Notes: a model not told the origin generated them from the sequence alone. DNA of 64,000 nt from Halomonas maura (GCF_030409305.1 NZ_JAUFPQ010000009.1:1-64000), one strand, 5' to 3'; positions 9,102 to 21,314 are shown, counted from the first letter of the stretch. A program made the numbers and translations.

Positions 9102-10160
9102 TCAGCCGATCCGATAGGAGGAGGGCAGTTCCGCCAGCGGGCCACGGCCGCCGGCCAGCGTCAGCGCCAGGTCGTGGAGGCCGTCCCAGAGGGGAATGGG
9201 GCTCGCGCCCTTGATCGCCAGGTCCAGTCGCTGGGCGAACAGCAGCAGCTTGTGCAGGCGTTTCATGGGCAGGCGACTCAGGGCCTGCTGGTAGGCGGGG
9301 CGGCGCTTGTCGAAGATCGGGGGTTTCTGCGCCTTGCAGGCATGCTCGAGGCTCTGGCCCTGGTCCAGGTGCTGGTGAAGCGAGAGCAGCAGGCGTAGTT
9401 CGCGGGTCAATGCCCAGAGCACGATGGGCGCCTCGACCCCCTCGCCCTGCAGGCCGGCCATGATCCGGGCGACGCGGACCCGCTCGCCCTTGAGGCAGGC
9501 ATCCATCAGGGTGAAGACATCGAAGCGGGCGCTGTCCTCCACGCCTCCGGCGACCTGCTGCGGCGAGATCCGCGCGCCGGGAGGGGACAGCAGGGCGAGC
9601 TTCTGCAGCTCCTGGTCGGCGGCCAGCAGGTTGCCCTCGGTGCGCTCGCCGAGCAGGCGGGCGGCATCGAGGTCCATCGTCAGGCCATGGCGACTGGCCC
9701 GGTCGCGCAGCCAGAAGTGCAGTCGAGAGGCGTCCACCGGCCAGACCGGAACGAAGAGCCCGGCCTTGTCCAGCGCCTTGAACCAGGCACTCTTCTGCTC
9801 CCGGTAGTCGAGCTTGCCGGCGGCGATCAGCAGCACGTTGTCGCTCGTCGCCATGCCCTCGGCGTACTCGCGCAGCGCCTTGGCGCCCTCCTGACCGGGC
9901 TTGCCGCTGCCCAGGCGCAACTCGATGAGCTTGCGCGAGGCGAACAACGAGAGGCTGGCCGATGCCTCGGTGAGTCGCCCCCAGGCGAAATTGGCCTCCA
10001 CGTGGAGCACCTCGCGTTCCTCGATGCCCGCCCCCCGGGCGGCGCCGCGCACCGCGTCACAGGCCTCCATGTGTTGCAGGGGTTCGTCGCCGGCGACGAT
10101 CACCACCGGGGGCAGTGACTTGGCCAGGGCCGGTTCGAGCTTGTCGGGAAAGACCTTCAC
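9102..10160 (-). CDS. holA: DNA polymerase III subunit delta
   Basis: Clamp-loader delta subunit of 352 aa (E. coli HolA is 343). Family phrases include FPDKLEPALAKSLPPVVIVAGDEPLQHMEACDAVR at the N-terminus, the Rossmann-like NVLLIAAGKLDYREQKSAWFKALDKAG region, and the C-terminal helical collar domain (PIVLWALTRELRLLL). Delta opens the beta sliding clamp during loading at the replication fork. The frame is open much further upstream, but the GTG at 10160 is preferred: it begins the conserved sequence, lies 10 bases after the lptE stop and follows GAAGGG. The leuS-lptE-holA order is the standard gammaproteobacterial operon. Confidence 0.93.
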   Translation of the reverse strand: MKVFPDKLEPALAKSLPPVVIVAGDEPLQHMEACDAVRGAARGAGIEEREVLHVEANFAWGRLTEASASLSLFASRKLIELRLGSGKPGQEGAKALREYAEGMATSDNVLLIAAGKLDYREQKSAWFKALDKAGLFVPVWPVDASRLHFWLRDRASRHGLTMDLDAARLLGERTEGNLLAADQELQKLALLSPPGARISPQQVAGGVEDSARFDVFTLMDACLKGERVRVARIMAGLQGEGVEAPIVLWALTRELRLLLSLHQHLDQGQSLEHACKAQKPPIFDKRRPAYQQALSRLPMKRLHKLLLFAQRLDLAIKGASPIPLWDGLHDLALTLAGGRGPLAELPSSYRIG

Positions 10161-10170
10161 GATACGCCCT

Positions 10171-10662
10171 TCATGCCTCGGCGAGCGGGCGCAGGCGGTC
10201 GAGCAACTGGCGGGCGGCCTCGCGGCGCAGTCGCTCCTTGACCGCCTCGCGCTGCTCGTCGCCGGCCAGCAGGTTGTCATCGCTGACGTCGAAGCGCTCG
10301 CTGACGTCCAGGGCCTGCTGGTCGAGACGATAGGCGCCATCGGCGCGCCGCTGGATCGAGAAGGGCACGCGCAGTGTCATCTCGTGTTCCTGGCTGCCCG
10401 AGTCGAGCACGCTCAGGCTGCGCTCCACGTATTCCCCGGCGCCGAGGTTGAGCACCAGGGGGGCGTCGTCACGCACCTGGGTGCCGGCGGCCTCGAGCCG
10501 CTCCGTGGCCACCCGCCGGAACTCGCCCTCGCTGCCGGCGATGGCCAGTGCCTCGAGGCGCAGCGCGGAACGACCGTACCCGCGCAGGTGGAAGCCGCAA
10601 CCGGCCAGGGCCAGGGAGGCACCGGCGGCGAGACTCAGGCGAAGCAGGGTGCGACGTTGCAT
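10171..10662 (-). CDS. lptE: LPS-assembly lipoprotein LptE
   Basis: A 163-aa outer-membrane lipoprotein that plugs the LptD barrel and helps deliver lipopolysaccharide to the cell surface. The signal peptide MQRRTLLRLSLAAGASLALAGC ends in a good lipobox (LAGC), followed by the family start GFHLRGYG. The C-terminal half has the usual ALDVSERFDVSDDNLLAGDEQREAVKERLRREAARQLLDRL helix. The start at 10662 is supported by AAGGAG six bases upstream; the open frame extending to 10845 overlaps leuS in another frame and is not coding. It lies 19 bases after leuS. Confidence 0.93.
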   Translation of the reverse strand: MQRRTLLRLSLAAGASLALAGCGFHLRGYGRSALRLEALAIAGSEGEFRRVATERLEAAGTQVRDDAPLVLNLGAGEYVERSLSVLDSGSQEHEMTLRVPFSIQRRADGAYRLDQQALDVSERFDVSDDNLLAGDEQREAVKERLRREAARQLLDRLRPLAEA

Positions 10663-10681
10663 GGAAGCTCCTTTCCGGCCC

Positions 10682-13330
<2,649 letters not shown>

Positions 13331-13506
13331 TCAGCGGGCCTTGTCCGGCGTCAAGGTTCGCCCCGTCGAGGCGGGGAACCCATTGATTCGCCGTCGGCAT
13401 GTCGTCTAAATGGAAGAACCGTTGGGTCGCAAGGATACCCCAGCACGGCAGGCCCCGGCTATGGTGGCCTGGCCACCAGGCCCAGTGCGGACACGAGGAG
13501 ACCAGC

Positions 13507-14028
13507 ATGAGCGAGCACAAGGATCCGCAGCATCAGGACCATCGGTTGAGGGACGCCTATGAGCGGGTGCTGTCCCGTCTCAAGGAAGGCGCCGGCGAAC
13601 TCAATCGGGAGAACCTGCAGAAGGAACTCGACGAGGCCGTGGAGTTCGAGGCAGATGTGGAGGAGTTCACCCGGGACGAGCTGTCGCTGCTGCGCGCCTG
13701 GGTCGAGCGCGACCTCAAGGAGATGCGTCGCTACCTGGGCGCCGGCGGCGAGGGCGTGGCCAGCTGGCTGGGCATCGACCTCTCGGTGCTCTCCCGCAAG
13801 GTGATGGAGTCGCTGCTGTCCATCGCCGACCGCAGCCTGGTCGAGCGCGAGCGTCTCGAGGAGGACCTGGAGGCCTCACGGGCCGACTACACGGCCGGCG
13901 AGATGGCGGCTCCTGGGCGCATGGCCTGCACCCACTGCGAGGCCATCGTCGAGCTCGAGAGCATCACCCGTATCGAGCCCTGTCATCAGTGCGGCCATCG
14001 CTATTTCGTGCGGGCACCCCTGGACTGA
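13507..14028 (+). CDS. ybeL: Zinc-ribbon protein, YbeL/DUF1451 family
   Basis: A 173-aa protein. The N-terminal two thirds are charged and helical (HRLRDAYERVLSRLKEGAGELNRENLQKELDEAVEFEADVEEFTRDELSLLRAWVERDLKEM). The C-terminus is a zinc ribbon with two CxxC pairs, CTHCEAIVEL and CHQCGHRYF. E. coli ybeL has the same architecture and also neighbours leuS. Its function is not established. The start at 13507 follows GAGGAG, and upstream in-frame codons lack conservation. A short convergent gap follows before the accessory region. Confidence 0.9.
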   Translation: MSEHKDPQHQDHRLRDAYERVLSRLKEGAGELNRENLQKELDEAVEFEADVEEFTRDELSLLRAWVERDLKEMRRYLGAGGEGVASWLGIDLSVLSRKVMESLLSIADRSLVERERLEEDLEASRADYTAGEMAAPGRMACTHCEAIVELESITRIEPCHQCGHRYFVRAPLD

Positions 14029-14149
14029 GCCTCGCGCATCCTGCGGGCGACGCCGACAGGGCAACCGGTCAGTGATTCGTTTGCCCCGTGGCGATCGCCT
14101 GCTCGCTCCGGGCGGTGAAGATCAGCTTGCCGCCCACCGACACCCCTTA

Positions 14150-15247
14150 TCAGGCATCGACGGGGAGAGGCCTGGCCGTGCTGTACCATTGATCGACGGC
14201 CACACCGGGCACGCTTCGGTAACTCGGGAAAAACCCCGGGTCGAGGGTGTCTCCGGTCTTTCTCGCCGAGGCGATGGCCAGACGTTCCAGGTACCCATAT
14301 GCCGCTGGATCCACGATGATGTTTGCCACCCTGTAGGGCATCGTGAGGTCCGAGAATCCCGACTTGAAGTACAGGAGCGGGTCGTTGTTACCGCCGAGCC
14401 CGCCTCCCAGCATGAACCACTCCGCTCCTTTCGCGGTGGCATCGATCCGCACCTTGTCGTAGAGGAGCTTGCTGGGAGAGTAGCTGTAGAAGCTGGGTAG
14501 CGTTCCTCCCAGATGGTATTGGACGATTGTTTCAGTAAAGATGAAGATGCCTGTGCACACCATCCTGCCGTCCATGAAGACGCCATACATCTTCGTCTCG
14601 AAGTCCCTGGCAGTGACGATGCGGCGATAATATTCCCTGCTGAAGAAGAATTGGTCCTTCGCATTGCGGAATCGCATCGTCTCTTCGTAGATGGTGATGA
14701 AGTCCTCCAGATGATCGAGCGGCTCGACCTCCCTGCAAATACTGCCCATGCGCGTCAGTTTGTTGATCCCCCGTTTCAGGCTTGCCCTGAATTTTGTTCT
14801 CTGCTCGTCTAGCGGGACTCTGAGATCAATGGGGATGGTGGTGCCGATAGTCCTGGTTTCCCCTAATTCCTCGAGGATCGGGTCGTGCCCGACCAAGGGG
14901 TTGAGGCGGGAGAAAATCGAGACGATCCGTTGATCGTGGCACCAGCGGATTATGTGGTGCCTCCATTTCGACTCGTCGGCAGTGCTTATCACTCCCTTTG
15001 CCAGGGGGCCAGGATACCCGTATGCCGAGGTGAGGTCTCGCCACTGCCTGTTTCCCGCTTTGAAGGTGCGCAACAGCAACGGCCAGCATATGCTGCAGGT
15101 TTCGCTTTTATAGACGAAAAGAACAGGCTCTCCCTCCCCGTTCTGCCTGCTGATGTCGTGATAGTCCCAGGTATGATAGAAGTCATAGCCCTTGAACGCG
15201 GTTAACTCCTTTCTCCATTCCTTCTCGGTGGATACGATATTGAACAT
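14150..15247 (-). CDS. FemAB/GNAT-like aminoacyl or acyl transferase
   Basis: A 365-aa protein resembling the FemAB-like/BioF2 acetyltransferase group often found in polysaccharide loci. It has a double GNAT fold: an N-terminal half with FYHTWDYHDISRQNGEGEPVLFVYKSE and a C-terminal half with RFRNAKDQFFFSREYYRRIVTARDFETKMYGVFMDGRMVCTGIFIFTETIVQYHLGGT. Typical substrates are lipid- or sugar-linked amines, but none can be assigned here. It runs in the same direction as the sugar transferase at 15579, separated by 331 bases that hold a dispersed repeat, so co-transcription is uncertain. Codon use is less GC-biased than in the neighbouring leuS, suggesting transfer. Confidence 0.75.
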   Translation of the reverse strand: MFNIVSTEKEWRKELTAFKGYDFYHTWDYHDISRQNGEGEPVLFVYKSETCSICWPLLLRTFKAGNRQWRDLTSAYGYPGPLAKGVISTADESKWRHHIIRWCHDQRIVSIFSRLNPLVGHDPILEELGETRTIGTTIPIDLRVPLDEQRTKFRASLKRGINKLTRMGSICREVEPLDHLEDFITIYEETMRFRNAKDQFFFSREYYRRIVTARDFETKMYGVFMDGRMVCTGIFIFTETIVQYHLGGTLPSFYSYSPSKLLYDKVRIDATAKGAEWFMLGGGLGGNNDPLLYFKSGFSDLTMPYRVANIIVDPAAYGYLERLAIASARKTGDTLDPGFFPSYRSVPGVAVDQWYSTARPLPVDA

Positions 15248-15377
15248 GTCATAGTCCTCGTGGCATGGGTCCTATACCGATCTACGCATTGTCTGAAAAC
15301 TGCCAGAGCTCGCCCATCCGGCGTTAACAATCGGCTCGTGCGCGAGGCTGGTCAAAGTACTCATTGACACCGCCTAA

Positions 15378-15590
15378 ACTCTCACGCGAGCCTGTCCGCC
15401 TTTCGATTCGTGACATCCATGTCGCTCGCTCTGCGAGCAGCGCTGCTGCCCAATGCGGCAGTCCTTGCCGATATGCCGTCGACTCTTGCCTCGTGCCCCA
15501 CATGGATGTGGGAAGTGCGTTGGCCCGCCGGGAGCGGGCCTAGCCCTGGCCATCGCTCGCCGACTTTTCAGACGAAGCCTAGTTTCCTGT
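15378..15590. repeat. Long dispersed repeat, copy 1
   Basis: This stretch aligns with 35345-35560 over about 215 bases, with near-identical blocks such as GCTCTGCGAGCAGCG, GCGGGCC and CTGGCCATCGCTCGCCGACT and diverged stretches between. It contains short inverted repeats (GCTC-TGC-GAGC; GCAGCGCTGC). The minus-strand reading is open in both copies with similar peptides (CRIGQQRCSQSERHGCHESKGG here, CRCGQLRCSQSVRHGGRESKGG there). It fills the gap between the FemAB-like and sugar transferase genes and reaches the end of the latter. Either a repetitive element or a conserved RNA or small ORF. Confidence 0.7.
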
Positions 15591-16169
15591 GAAGTCTTCC
15601 ATCGTCGCGTGCGTTTCACTTGAAATGCCGCTTCTTTTCAACACGCTCTTGGCTGTGAGAACGAGGATGCGCAGGTCGAGGAGCAATGTCCGGTTATCGA
15701 CATACCAGACGTCGAACTCGAACTTTCGCTGCCAGGAGATTCGATTGCGTCCGTTGACTTGCGCCCAGCCCGTGATGCCGGGACGTACATTGTGACGTCG
15801 CGCCTGCTCGTCGTTGTACAAGGGGAGGTATTCCATGCAGAGCGGGCGGGGGCCCACCAGGCTCATGTCGCCCTTGAGCACATTCCACAACTCGGGGAGT
15901 TCATCCAGGCTGGTCGCGCGCAGCCACGAGCCGAAACGGGTCAAGCGCTGTCCGTCAGGCAAGGGCTCGCCTGTATCGTCAAGCGCCTCCCGCATGCTTC
16001 TGAACTTGATGATCTCGAAAGGAGAACCGTTCAGGCCAGGGCGTAATTGCCGGAACAGCACCGGGGAGCCGATCATGAAATACACCGCCACTGCCAGGCT
16101 GCAGAACAGGGGTGCAAGCAATGCCAGGGCGAAAGATGATATCAAGATATCAAACGTTCTCTTTACCAT
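15579..16169 (-). CDS. Initiating sugar-phosphate transferase (PglC/WcaJ superfamily)
   Basis: A 196-aa monotopic phosphoglycosyl transferase. One N-terminal membrane re-entrant helix (FDILISSFALALLAPLFCSLAVAVYFMIG) is followed by the catalytic core: IIKFRSMREALDDTGEPLPDGQRLTRFGSWLRATSLDELPELWNVLKGDMSLVGPRPL, with the DE pair in SLDELPEL, then RPGITGWAQVNGRNRISWQRKFEFDVWYVDN. It transfers a sugar-1-phosphate to undecaprenyl phosphate at the inner leaflet, starting a polysaccharide or glycan. The length fits small PglC-type enzymes without an N-terminal multi-pass domain. It is the intact counterpart of the decayed gene at 80-689. Sugar specificity cannot be read. Confidence 0.93.
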   Translation of the reverse strand: MVKRTFDILISSFALALLAPLFCSLAVAVYFMIGSPVLFRQLRPGLNGSPFEIIKFRSMREALDDTGEPLPDGQRLTRFGSWLRATSLDELPELWNVLKGDMSLVGPRPLCMEYLPLYNDEQARRHNVRPGITGWAQVNGRNRISWQRKFEFDVWYVDNRTLLLDLRILVLTAKSVLKRSGISSETHATMEDFTGN

Positions 16170-16560
16170 GCCGTACTCTCTCTGCTGGCAGGTAGGTCGA
16201 GTCCCTCGAAGGCATGCTGGAGGAGGGTCGCGCTCCCTGTGCTGTGCTCGCCAGTGAATATGTATCTACCATGTAACAAAAAGATACAGCGTGTGATGGA
16301 GTTTGCACGCATGATTATGCTCATTCTTTATTGCTACGGCGCTATGGTTCGAGCCTGGGTGCCGTCGTCGGGGAGGTCGGCCGTGTGCCGCTGGCGCTGA
16401 CCACGAGGCGTTCTCTGCGGCGCGCCGTCGGGACACCGATAGCGGGGTGTGGGGCGGCATCATCGGTGAGGGGCGGCGGGGCGGCGAGGGGAATCACCGC
16501 CACCGGGCAGGCCGGTCCCGATGCTGGCGGGGCTCAGGCGGCTGCAATCATGGCGCCGAT
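16170..16560. other. Upstream region of the sugar transferase gene
   Basis: 391 bases between two minus-strand genes. Bases 16250-16330 are AT-rich and include an inverted pair GTATC/GATAC around a T-run on the minus strand, a reasonable place for the sugar transferase promoter. The remainder (16340-16560) is GC-rich and shows no gene. Confidence 0.4.
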
Positions 16561-17892
16561 TCAGGCCATCACCAGGATGCCTGTCACCACCAGGGCCGCC
16601 ATGATCAGCGCATAGCGCAGGTTCTCGCGCATCATTCGGGTGCCGCTGACGCCATAGCGCCCCTGCAGCGAGAGATTGATTCCCGACAGTGGCCCGACGC
16701 TGGTGCCCACTGCCCAGGCCGCCAGTGCCGTGAAGGCGAACAGCGTCTGCTGACCATCCGCCAGCTCGAGCACCGAGGCCAGCACCGAGACCCCGATGAT
16801 CGGGTGCAGCCCGGCCACGGCGCTGGCCAGAATGGCCAGGAAGCTGAGGGTGGCCTCGCCGGCGCCGAAGCTCTCGAACAGCGTCCAGCCGCCCTCGGTG
16901 GCGGCGTCGGCCAGGGTCGAGAGCCCCAGCGTGAGCAGCCCTGCGCACAGGAACAGCGATATCTCGCCGCGCATGGCCGGCAGTCGGGTCAGGGTGTGAC
17001 GATGCAGCCGTCCCAGGGTCCAGCGTGGCCCGTGAATCAGGTTGGTCGCCAGCGCCGTGCCCGGCATCAGGAAGGTGATGATGGCGACGATCGATAGCGC
17101 CGGCGTCAGGCCGAAGTGGAAGCCCATCACCAGCGCCGCCATGACGACCGGCAGCAGCAGGCTCCTCGGCGCCATCGAGAAGCCGGCGGTATCGCTGAGG
17201 TCGAAGCGGCGAGGCAGTTCGATCAGCGTCACCAGGCCGGCGCAAAGTGCCAGCGGCAGGCCGTGGGCCAGCACGGTGGCGTAATCCATCGCCGGCGCGA
17301 GGGTGATGACGATGCCCATGGAGGCGAAGAAGGGCGACCATAGCGCGGCGCTGGACAGCCCCCGGTTGAGCGCCAGCAGCTGGGGCGTGGTCAGCGGGGC
17401 GCGTCGGGCCAGGCGGTCGCCGACCATGAACACCGTCGACAGGTTGAGGATGGTGCCGAGCAGGTGTACGCCGAGCCAGGTGCCGGCCAGGCCGCGTCGC
17501 CCGGTGACCGGCGGTCCGGCGGGGGGCGAGTGTCCACGCCGGTTGCCGATCAGGCCGATGAAGCTCACCCCCACCAGCATGGCCACCACCTGGGTGTTGC
17601 CATCCAGCATGCTGGACCAGTCCACCCCGGCCCCGTAGCCAAACCTCGCGATCAGCAGCAGGCCGATGCCGATGCCCGCCAGCAGCCCCGCCTGGCGGCG
17701 GTTGCGCCGTGGAAGGTCGGGCCACAGCAGGGCGGTGCCCAGCCACAGGGCGGGGCCGGTCAGTGCCTCGATGGCGGGCCACCAGGCCAGGCTCGCGATC
17801 CGCGACAGCAGGCCGACGAGAATCGCCAGGCCGGCCAGGGCATGGCGGGGGGCGACCTGGGCGGAGGCCGCATCGGCGCTCTGGGCGGACAT
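16561..17892 (-). CDS. Multi-pass membrane transporter, family uncertain
   Basis: A 443-aa very hydrophobic protein with roughly 11-12 predicted membrane segments, for example LAGLAILVGLLSRIASLAWW, ALWLGTALLW, SLLLPVVMAALVMGF, LSIVAIITFLMPG and IMAALVVTGILVMA. Its two-halved layout and re-entrant-like segments (SSAALWSPFFASMGIVITLAP; VGTSVGPLSGINLSLQGRYG) are reminiscent of the ion-transporter superfamily, but I cannot place it in a named family. The start at 17892 (MSAQSADAAS) is preferred over an upstream frame of low-complexity residues. It lies 106 bases downstream of a LysR regulator on the same strand, which may control it. Confidence 0.65.
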   Translation of the reverse strand: MSAQSADAASAQVAPRHALAGLAILVGLLSRIASLAWWPAIEALTGPALWLGTALLWPDLPRRNRRQAGLLAGIGIGLLLIARFGYGAGVDWSSMLDGNTQVVAMLVGVSFIGLIGNRRGHSPPAGPPVTGRRGLAGTWLGVHLLGTILNLSTVFMVGDRLARRAPLTTPQLLALNRGLSSAALWSPFFASMGIVITLAPAMDYATVLAHGLPLALCAGLVTLIELPRRFDLSDTAGFSMAPRSLLLPVVMAALVMGFHFGLTPALSIVAIITFLMPGTALATNLIHGPRWTLGRLHRHTLTRLPAMRGEISLFLCAGLLTLGLSTLADAATEGGWTLFESFGAGEATLSFLAILASAVAGLHPIIGVSVLASVLELADGQQTLFAFTALAAWAVGTSVGPLSGINLSLQGRYGVSGTRMMRENLRYALIMAALVVTGILVMA

Positions 17893-17998
17893 GGCGAGGT
17901 TCCTGGTTGACGGGCGGGAGTGAAAGGTCAGCGACAAGAAACATAGCATCCTAAGCAAGTCCTCGGATTGCCTCAAGGAGGCGCCGGGGCTTGCTGAT

Positions 17999-18895
17999 TC
18001 AGCTTGACCACTGCCGCGCGTCCTCCTCCCGGGCCTCATCGAGTAGCTCGAGCATGGCCCGGGCGGCGTTGGACAGGGTGCGGCTGCGATGCACCAGGTA
18101 ACCCAGGGGACGCTGGATGGGGGGATGATCCACCTCGAGCACGTGCAGCTCCCCGGCCACCAGCCCCTCCGGCAGCAGGCTCCAGCCGAGGCCGATGACG
18201 GTCATCATCTTCAGCGTCTCCAGGTAATTGGTGGAGAGCGCCACGGGGAGCCGGAGGCCGGCGGCGGCGAAGCGGCCCTCGATCAGGCCGCGGGTGAAGG
18301 TCAGCGGGCCGGGCAGCACGGCGTCGAAGTCGCACAGCTCATGCAGCCCCAGCCGGCCGCGGTCGACCAGCGGGTGGTCCGGGGCGCAGACGAAGCACAG
18401 CCGGTCGACCCACACCGGCACCACCTCGAGCTGGGTGTCCGGATGCGGCGCCAGGGTCACCACGGCGATCTCCAGCTCGCCGTCGAGCACCCCCTGATAG
18501 GCCTGTTCGGAATCCAGGAAGTGCAGGTCCAGCCGGACCTCCGGGTGGCGGCCGGTGTAGGTCTTGAGCAGCGGCGGCAGGCGGTGCAGGCCGATATGGT
18601 GGCTGGTGGCCAGCGTCAGGCTGCCGGCCACCCGCCCCTCCAGGTTGCCCAGCGCCCGGCGGCTGTCGTCCACCATCACCAGGATCTGCCGGGCCCGGGG
18701 CAGCAGCAACCGGCCGGCCTCGGTCAGCGCCACCCGGCGGCCGATGCGGTCGAACAGCCGGGCGTCGATCTGTCCTTCCAGTACGGCGATGCGCTTGCTC
18801 ACCGCGGGCTGGGTGAGGTGAAGCTGCTCCGCGGCCCGGGAGAAGCTGCCGGTGTCGGCCACGGCGAGAAAGGCCTGCAGGCTCTGGGTGTCCAT
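17999..18895 (-). CDS. LysR-type transcriptional regulator next to leuCDB
   Basis: A 298-aa regulator with an N-terminal winged HTH (MDTQSLQAFLAVADTGSFSRAAEQLHLTQPAVSKRIAVLEGQIDARLFDR, residues 1-50) and a periplasmic-binding-like effector domain. The start at 18895 fits the family; 20 codons further upstream are open but not conserved. It is divergent from leuC with about 300 bases between, and a LysR gene at this place is common near leuCDB in pseudomonads and relatives, so control of leucine synthesis is plausible. Control of the downstream transporter is the alternative. Confidence 0.9.
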   Translation of the reverse strand: MDTQSLQAFLAVADTGSFSRAAEQLHLTQPAVSKRIAVLEGQIDARLFDRIGRRVALTEAGRLLLPRARQILVMVDDSRRALGNLEGRVAGSLTLATSHHIGLHRLPPLLKTYTGRHPEVRLDLHFLDSEQAYQGVLDGELEIAVVTLAPHPDTQLEVVPVWVDRLCFVCAPDHPLVDRGRLGLHELCDFDAVLPGPLTFTRGLIEGRFAAAGLRLPVALSTNYLETLKMMTVIGLGWSLLPEGLVAGELHVLEVDHPPIQRPLGYLVHRSRTLSNAARAMLELLDEAREEDARQWSS

Positions 18896-19040
18896 GGCGT
18901 GTCCTCTTGCGGCTCGATGAGTATTCCCGAAAGGAATCCATTGAATAAATAACATGAATTGCTTTTATGTGCTTGCCGCGTGACACTCTCGTCAAAGCGC
19001 GACCTAGAACCAAGATTGCGCAGGGTGACTGTCCCTGATG

Positions 19041-19128
19041 CCGGGGGCAGGCCGCAGAGGAGGTCCTACGCCAGGCACGGCGTCGTGCGCGCCCCCGGAT
19101 GGGGTTGCAGCGCCTCCTCTCAGGTCTG
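19041..19128 (+). repeat. 88-bp palindromic dispersed repeat, copy A
   Basis: Aligns without gaps to 21410-21497, matching at about 68 of 88 positions by hand. Conserved outer arms are GCAGAGGAGGTCCT and CAGCGCCTCCTC, so the ends pair (GAGGAGG with CCTCCTC). It sits about 70 bases upstream of the leuC start; the equivalent element lies 40 bases upstream of leuB. Confidence 0.75.
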
Positions 19129-19199
19129 TCGCCGGTGTCACACAGGCCCACCCGATGACCGACCGGACACGCACAGGGCCGCAGGCCCGGGAGAACGAG

Positions 19200-20657
19200 A
19201 TGGCAGGCCAGACACTCTACGACAAGTTGTGGTCGCAGCACCTGGTGAAGGAGCGCGACGACGGCACCGCCCTGATCTATATCGACCGCCAGCTGCTCCA
19301 CGAGGTGACCTCGCCACAGGCCTTCGAGGGCCTGCGCCTGGCGGGGCGCAAGCCATGGCGCCTCGATGCCAACCTGGCGACCCCGGACCATAACGTGCCG
19401 ACCACCCTCAAGGAGCGTGCCGAGGGCAATGCCGGCATCGAGGATCCGGTGTCGCTGATCCAGGTGCAGACGCTGGACGACAACTGCGCCGAGTTCGGCA
19501 TCGAGGAATACCGCATCAACGATCCCCGTCAGGGCATCGTTCACGTGGTGGGGCCGGAGCAGGGCGCCACCCTGCCGGGCATGACCGTGGTCTGCGGCGA
19601 CTCCCACACCGCCACCCATGGCGCCTTCGCGGCCCTGGCCCACGGCATCGGCACCTCGGAGGTCGAGCACGTGCTGGCCACCCAGTGCCTGCTGGCGCAG
19701 AAGATGAAGAACATGCAGGTGCGGGTGGAGGGGACCCTCGGCGCCGGCGTCACCGCCAAGGATATCGTGCTGGCCATCATCGGCCGCATCGGTACCGCCG
19801 GCGGTACCGGCTATGCCATCGAGTTCGCCGGCAGCGCCATCCGCGAGCTGTCCATGGAAGGCCGCATGACGGTCTGCAACATGGCCATCGAGGCCGGGGC
19901 CCGGGTCGGCCTGATCGCCGTCGACGACACCACCATCGATTACCTCGAGGGGCGCCACTACGCCCCCGCCGGTGAGCAGTGGGAGGCCGCGCTGGCCGAC
20001 TGGCGCGCGCTGGTCTCCGACGCCGACGCCGAGTTCGACAAGGTGGTGACCCTCGAGGCCGGCGAGATCGAGCCGCAGGTCTCCTGGGGCACCAGTCCCG
20101 AGATGGTCACCGGCATTGGTGGCGAGGTGCCGGACCCGGCCGAGGCCGCCGACGAGACCGCGCGCACGGGCATCACTCGCGCCCTCGAATACATGGGGCT
20201 CGCCCCGAAGCAGAAGATCACCGATATCCGCCTCGACAAGGTGTTCATCGGCTCCTGCACCAACTCGCGCATCGAGGACCTGCGCGAGGCCGCCAAGGTG
20301 GCCCGCGGCAAGAAGGTCGCCGATTCCATCAAGTTGGCGATGGTGGTGCCGGGCTCCGGCCTGGTGAAGCGCCAGGCCGAGGAAGAAGGCCTCGACAAGA
20401 TCTTCCTCGAGGCCGGCTTCGAGTGGCGCGAGCCGGGCTGTTCCATGTGCCTGGCCATGAATGCCGACAAGCTGGGCGCCGGCGAGCACTGCGCCTCGAC
20501 CTCCAACCGCAACTTCGAGGGTCGCCAGGGCTACGGCGGGCGCACCCACCTGGTCAGCCCGGCGATGGCCGCCGCCGCCGCCATCGCCGGCCATTTCGTC
20601 GACGTTCGCGACTTCGGCGACGCCGCCAACGACGCCACCCAGCAGCAGGAGGCCTGA
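19200..20657 (+). CDS. leuC: 3-isopropylmalate dehydratase large subunit
   Basis: Aconitase-family subunit of 485 aa which, with LeuD, isomerises 2-isopropylmalate to 3-isopropylmalate in leucine synthesis. The 4Fe-4S cluster cysteines are visible in [11 protein letters not shown] and in [11 protein letters not shown]; other landmarks are [39 protein letters not shown] and [13 protein letters not shown]. The ATG at 19200 ([11 protein letters not shown]) follows GGGAGAACGAG and begins family homology; codons before it are in the leader. First gene of leuC-leuD, with leuB about 220 bases after leuD. Confidence 0.98.
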   Translation: MAGQTLYDKLWSQHLVKERDDGTALIYIDRQLLHEVTSPQAFEGLRLAGRKPWRLDANLATPDHNVPTTLKERAEGNAGIEDPVSLIQVQTLDDNCAEFGIEEYRINDPRQGIVHVVGPEQGATLPGMTVVCGDSHTATHGAFAALAHGIGTSEVEHVLATQCLLAQKMKNMQVRVEGTLGAGVTAKDIVLAIIGRIGTAGGTGYAIEFAGSAIRELSMEGRMTVCNMAIEAGARVGLIAVDDTTIDYLEGRHYAPAGEQWEAALADWRALVSDADAEFDKVVTLEAGEIEPQVSWGTSPEMVTGIGGEVPDPAEAADETARTGITRALEYMGLAPKQKITDIRLDKVFIGSCTNSRIEDLREAAKVARGKKVADSIKLAMVVPGSGLVKRQAEEEGLDKIFLEAGFEWREPGCSMCLAMNADKLGAGEHCASTSNRNFEGRQGYGGRTHLVSPAMAAAAAIAGHFVDVRDFGDAANDATQQQEA

Positions 20658-20660
20658 GCC

Positions 20661-21314
20661 ATGCAGAAATTCGAACGCCTCGACGGCCTGGTCGCGCCGC
20701 TGGACCGCGCCAACGTCGACACCGACCTGATCATTCCCAAGCAGTTCCTGAAGTCGATCCAGCGCACCGGCTTCGGCGTCAACCTCTTCGACGAGCTGCG
20801 CTACCTCGACGAGGGCCAGCCGGGCCAGGACGTGTCAAATCGTCCGCTCAATCCCGACTTCGTGCTCAACCAGCCGCGCTACCAGGGCGCCAGCGTGCTG
20901 CTGGCCCGCCAGAATTTCGGCTGTGGCAGCTCCCGGGAACACGCGCCCTGGGCGCTGGCCGACTTCGGCTTCCGGGTGGTGATCGCGCCGAGCTTCGCCG
21001 ACATCTTCTACAACAACGCCTTCAAGAACGGCATCCTGCTGATCAAGCTCCCCGAAAGCGTCGTCGACCGGTTGTTCGCCGAGGTCGAGGCCTCCGAGGG
21101 CTATCGCCTCGACGTGGATCTCGAACAGCAGCGCGTCGTCACGCCGTCCGGCGAGATCCTCGAGTTCGAGGTTGACGCGTTCCGCAAGCACTGCCTGCTC
21201 GAAGGCCTCGACGATATCGGCATCACCCTGCAGAACGAGGATGCCATTCGCGATTTCGAGCAGAACCATCGCGAGGCGCGGCCCTGGCTGTTCCGCGACG
21301 AGGCCAGTGCCTGA
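20661..21314 (+). CDS. leuD: 3-isopropylmalate dehydratase small subunit
   Basis: Swivel-domain partner of LeuC, 217 aa, normal length. Signature [44 protein letters not shown] is present (about residues 86-130), with the substrate-loop [19 protein letters not shown] near the N-terminus. It begins three bases after the leuC stop, so the two are co-translated. The gap after it holds an 88-bp repeat before leuB. Confidence 0.98.
   Translation: MQKFERLDGLVAPLDRANVDTDLIIPKQFLKSIQRTGFGVNLFDELRYLDEGQPGQDVSNRPLNPDFVLNQPRYQGASVLLARQNFGCGSSREHAPWALADFGFRVVIAPSFADIFYNNAFKNGILLIKLPESVVDRLFAEVEASEGYRLDVDLEQQRVVTPSGEILEFEVDAFRKHCLLEGLDDIGITLQNEDAIRDFEQNHREARPWLFRDEASA

Noticed and set aside
19041-19128. 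Leucine attenuator or T-box in front of leuC
   Set aside because: No leader peptide rich in leucine codons and no T-box sequence; the structure is a repeat shared with other loci.
18339-20594. 751-codon minus-strand frame opposite leuC
   Set aside because: Shadow of leuC and the LysR gene, with no family features, running through known genes on the other strand and frame.
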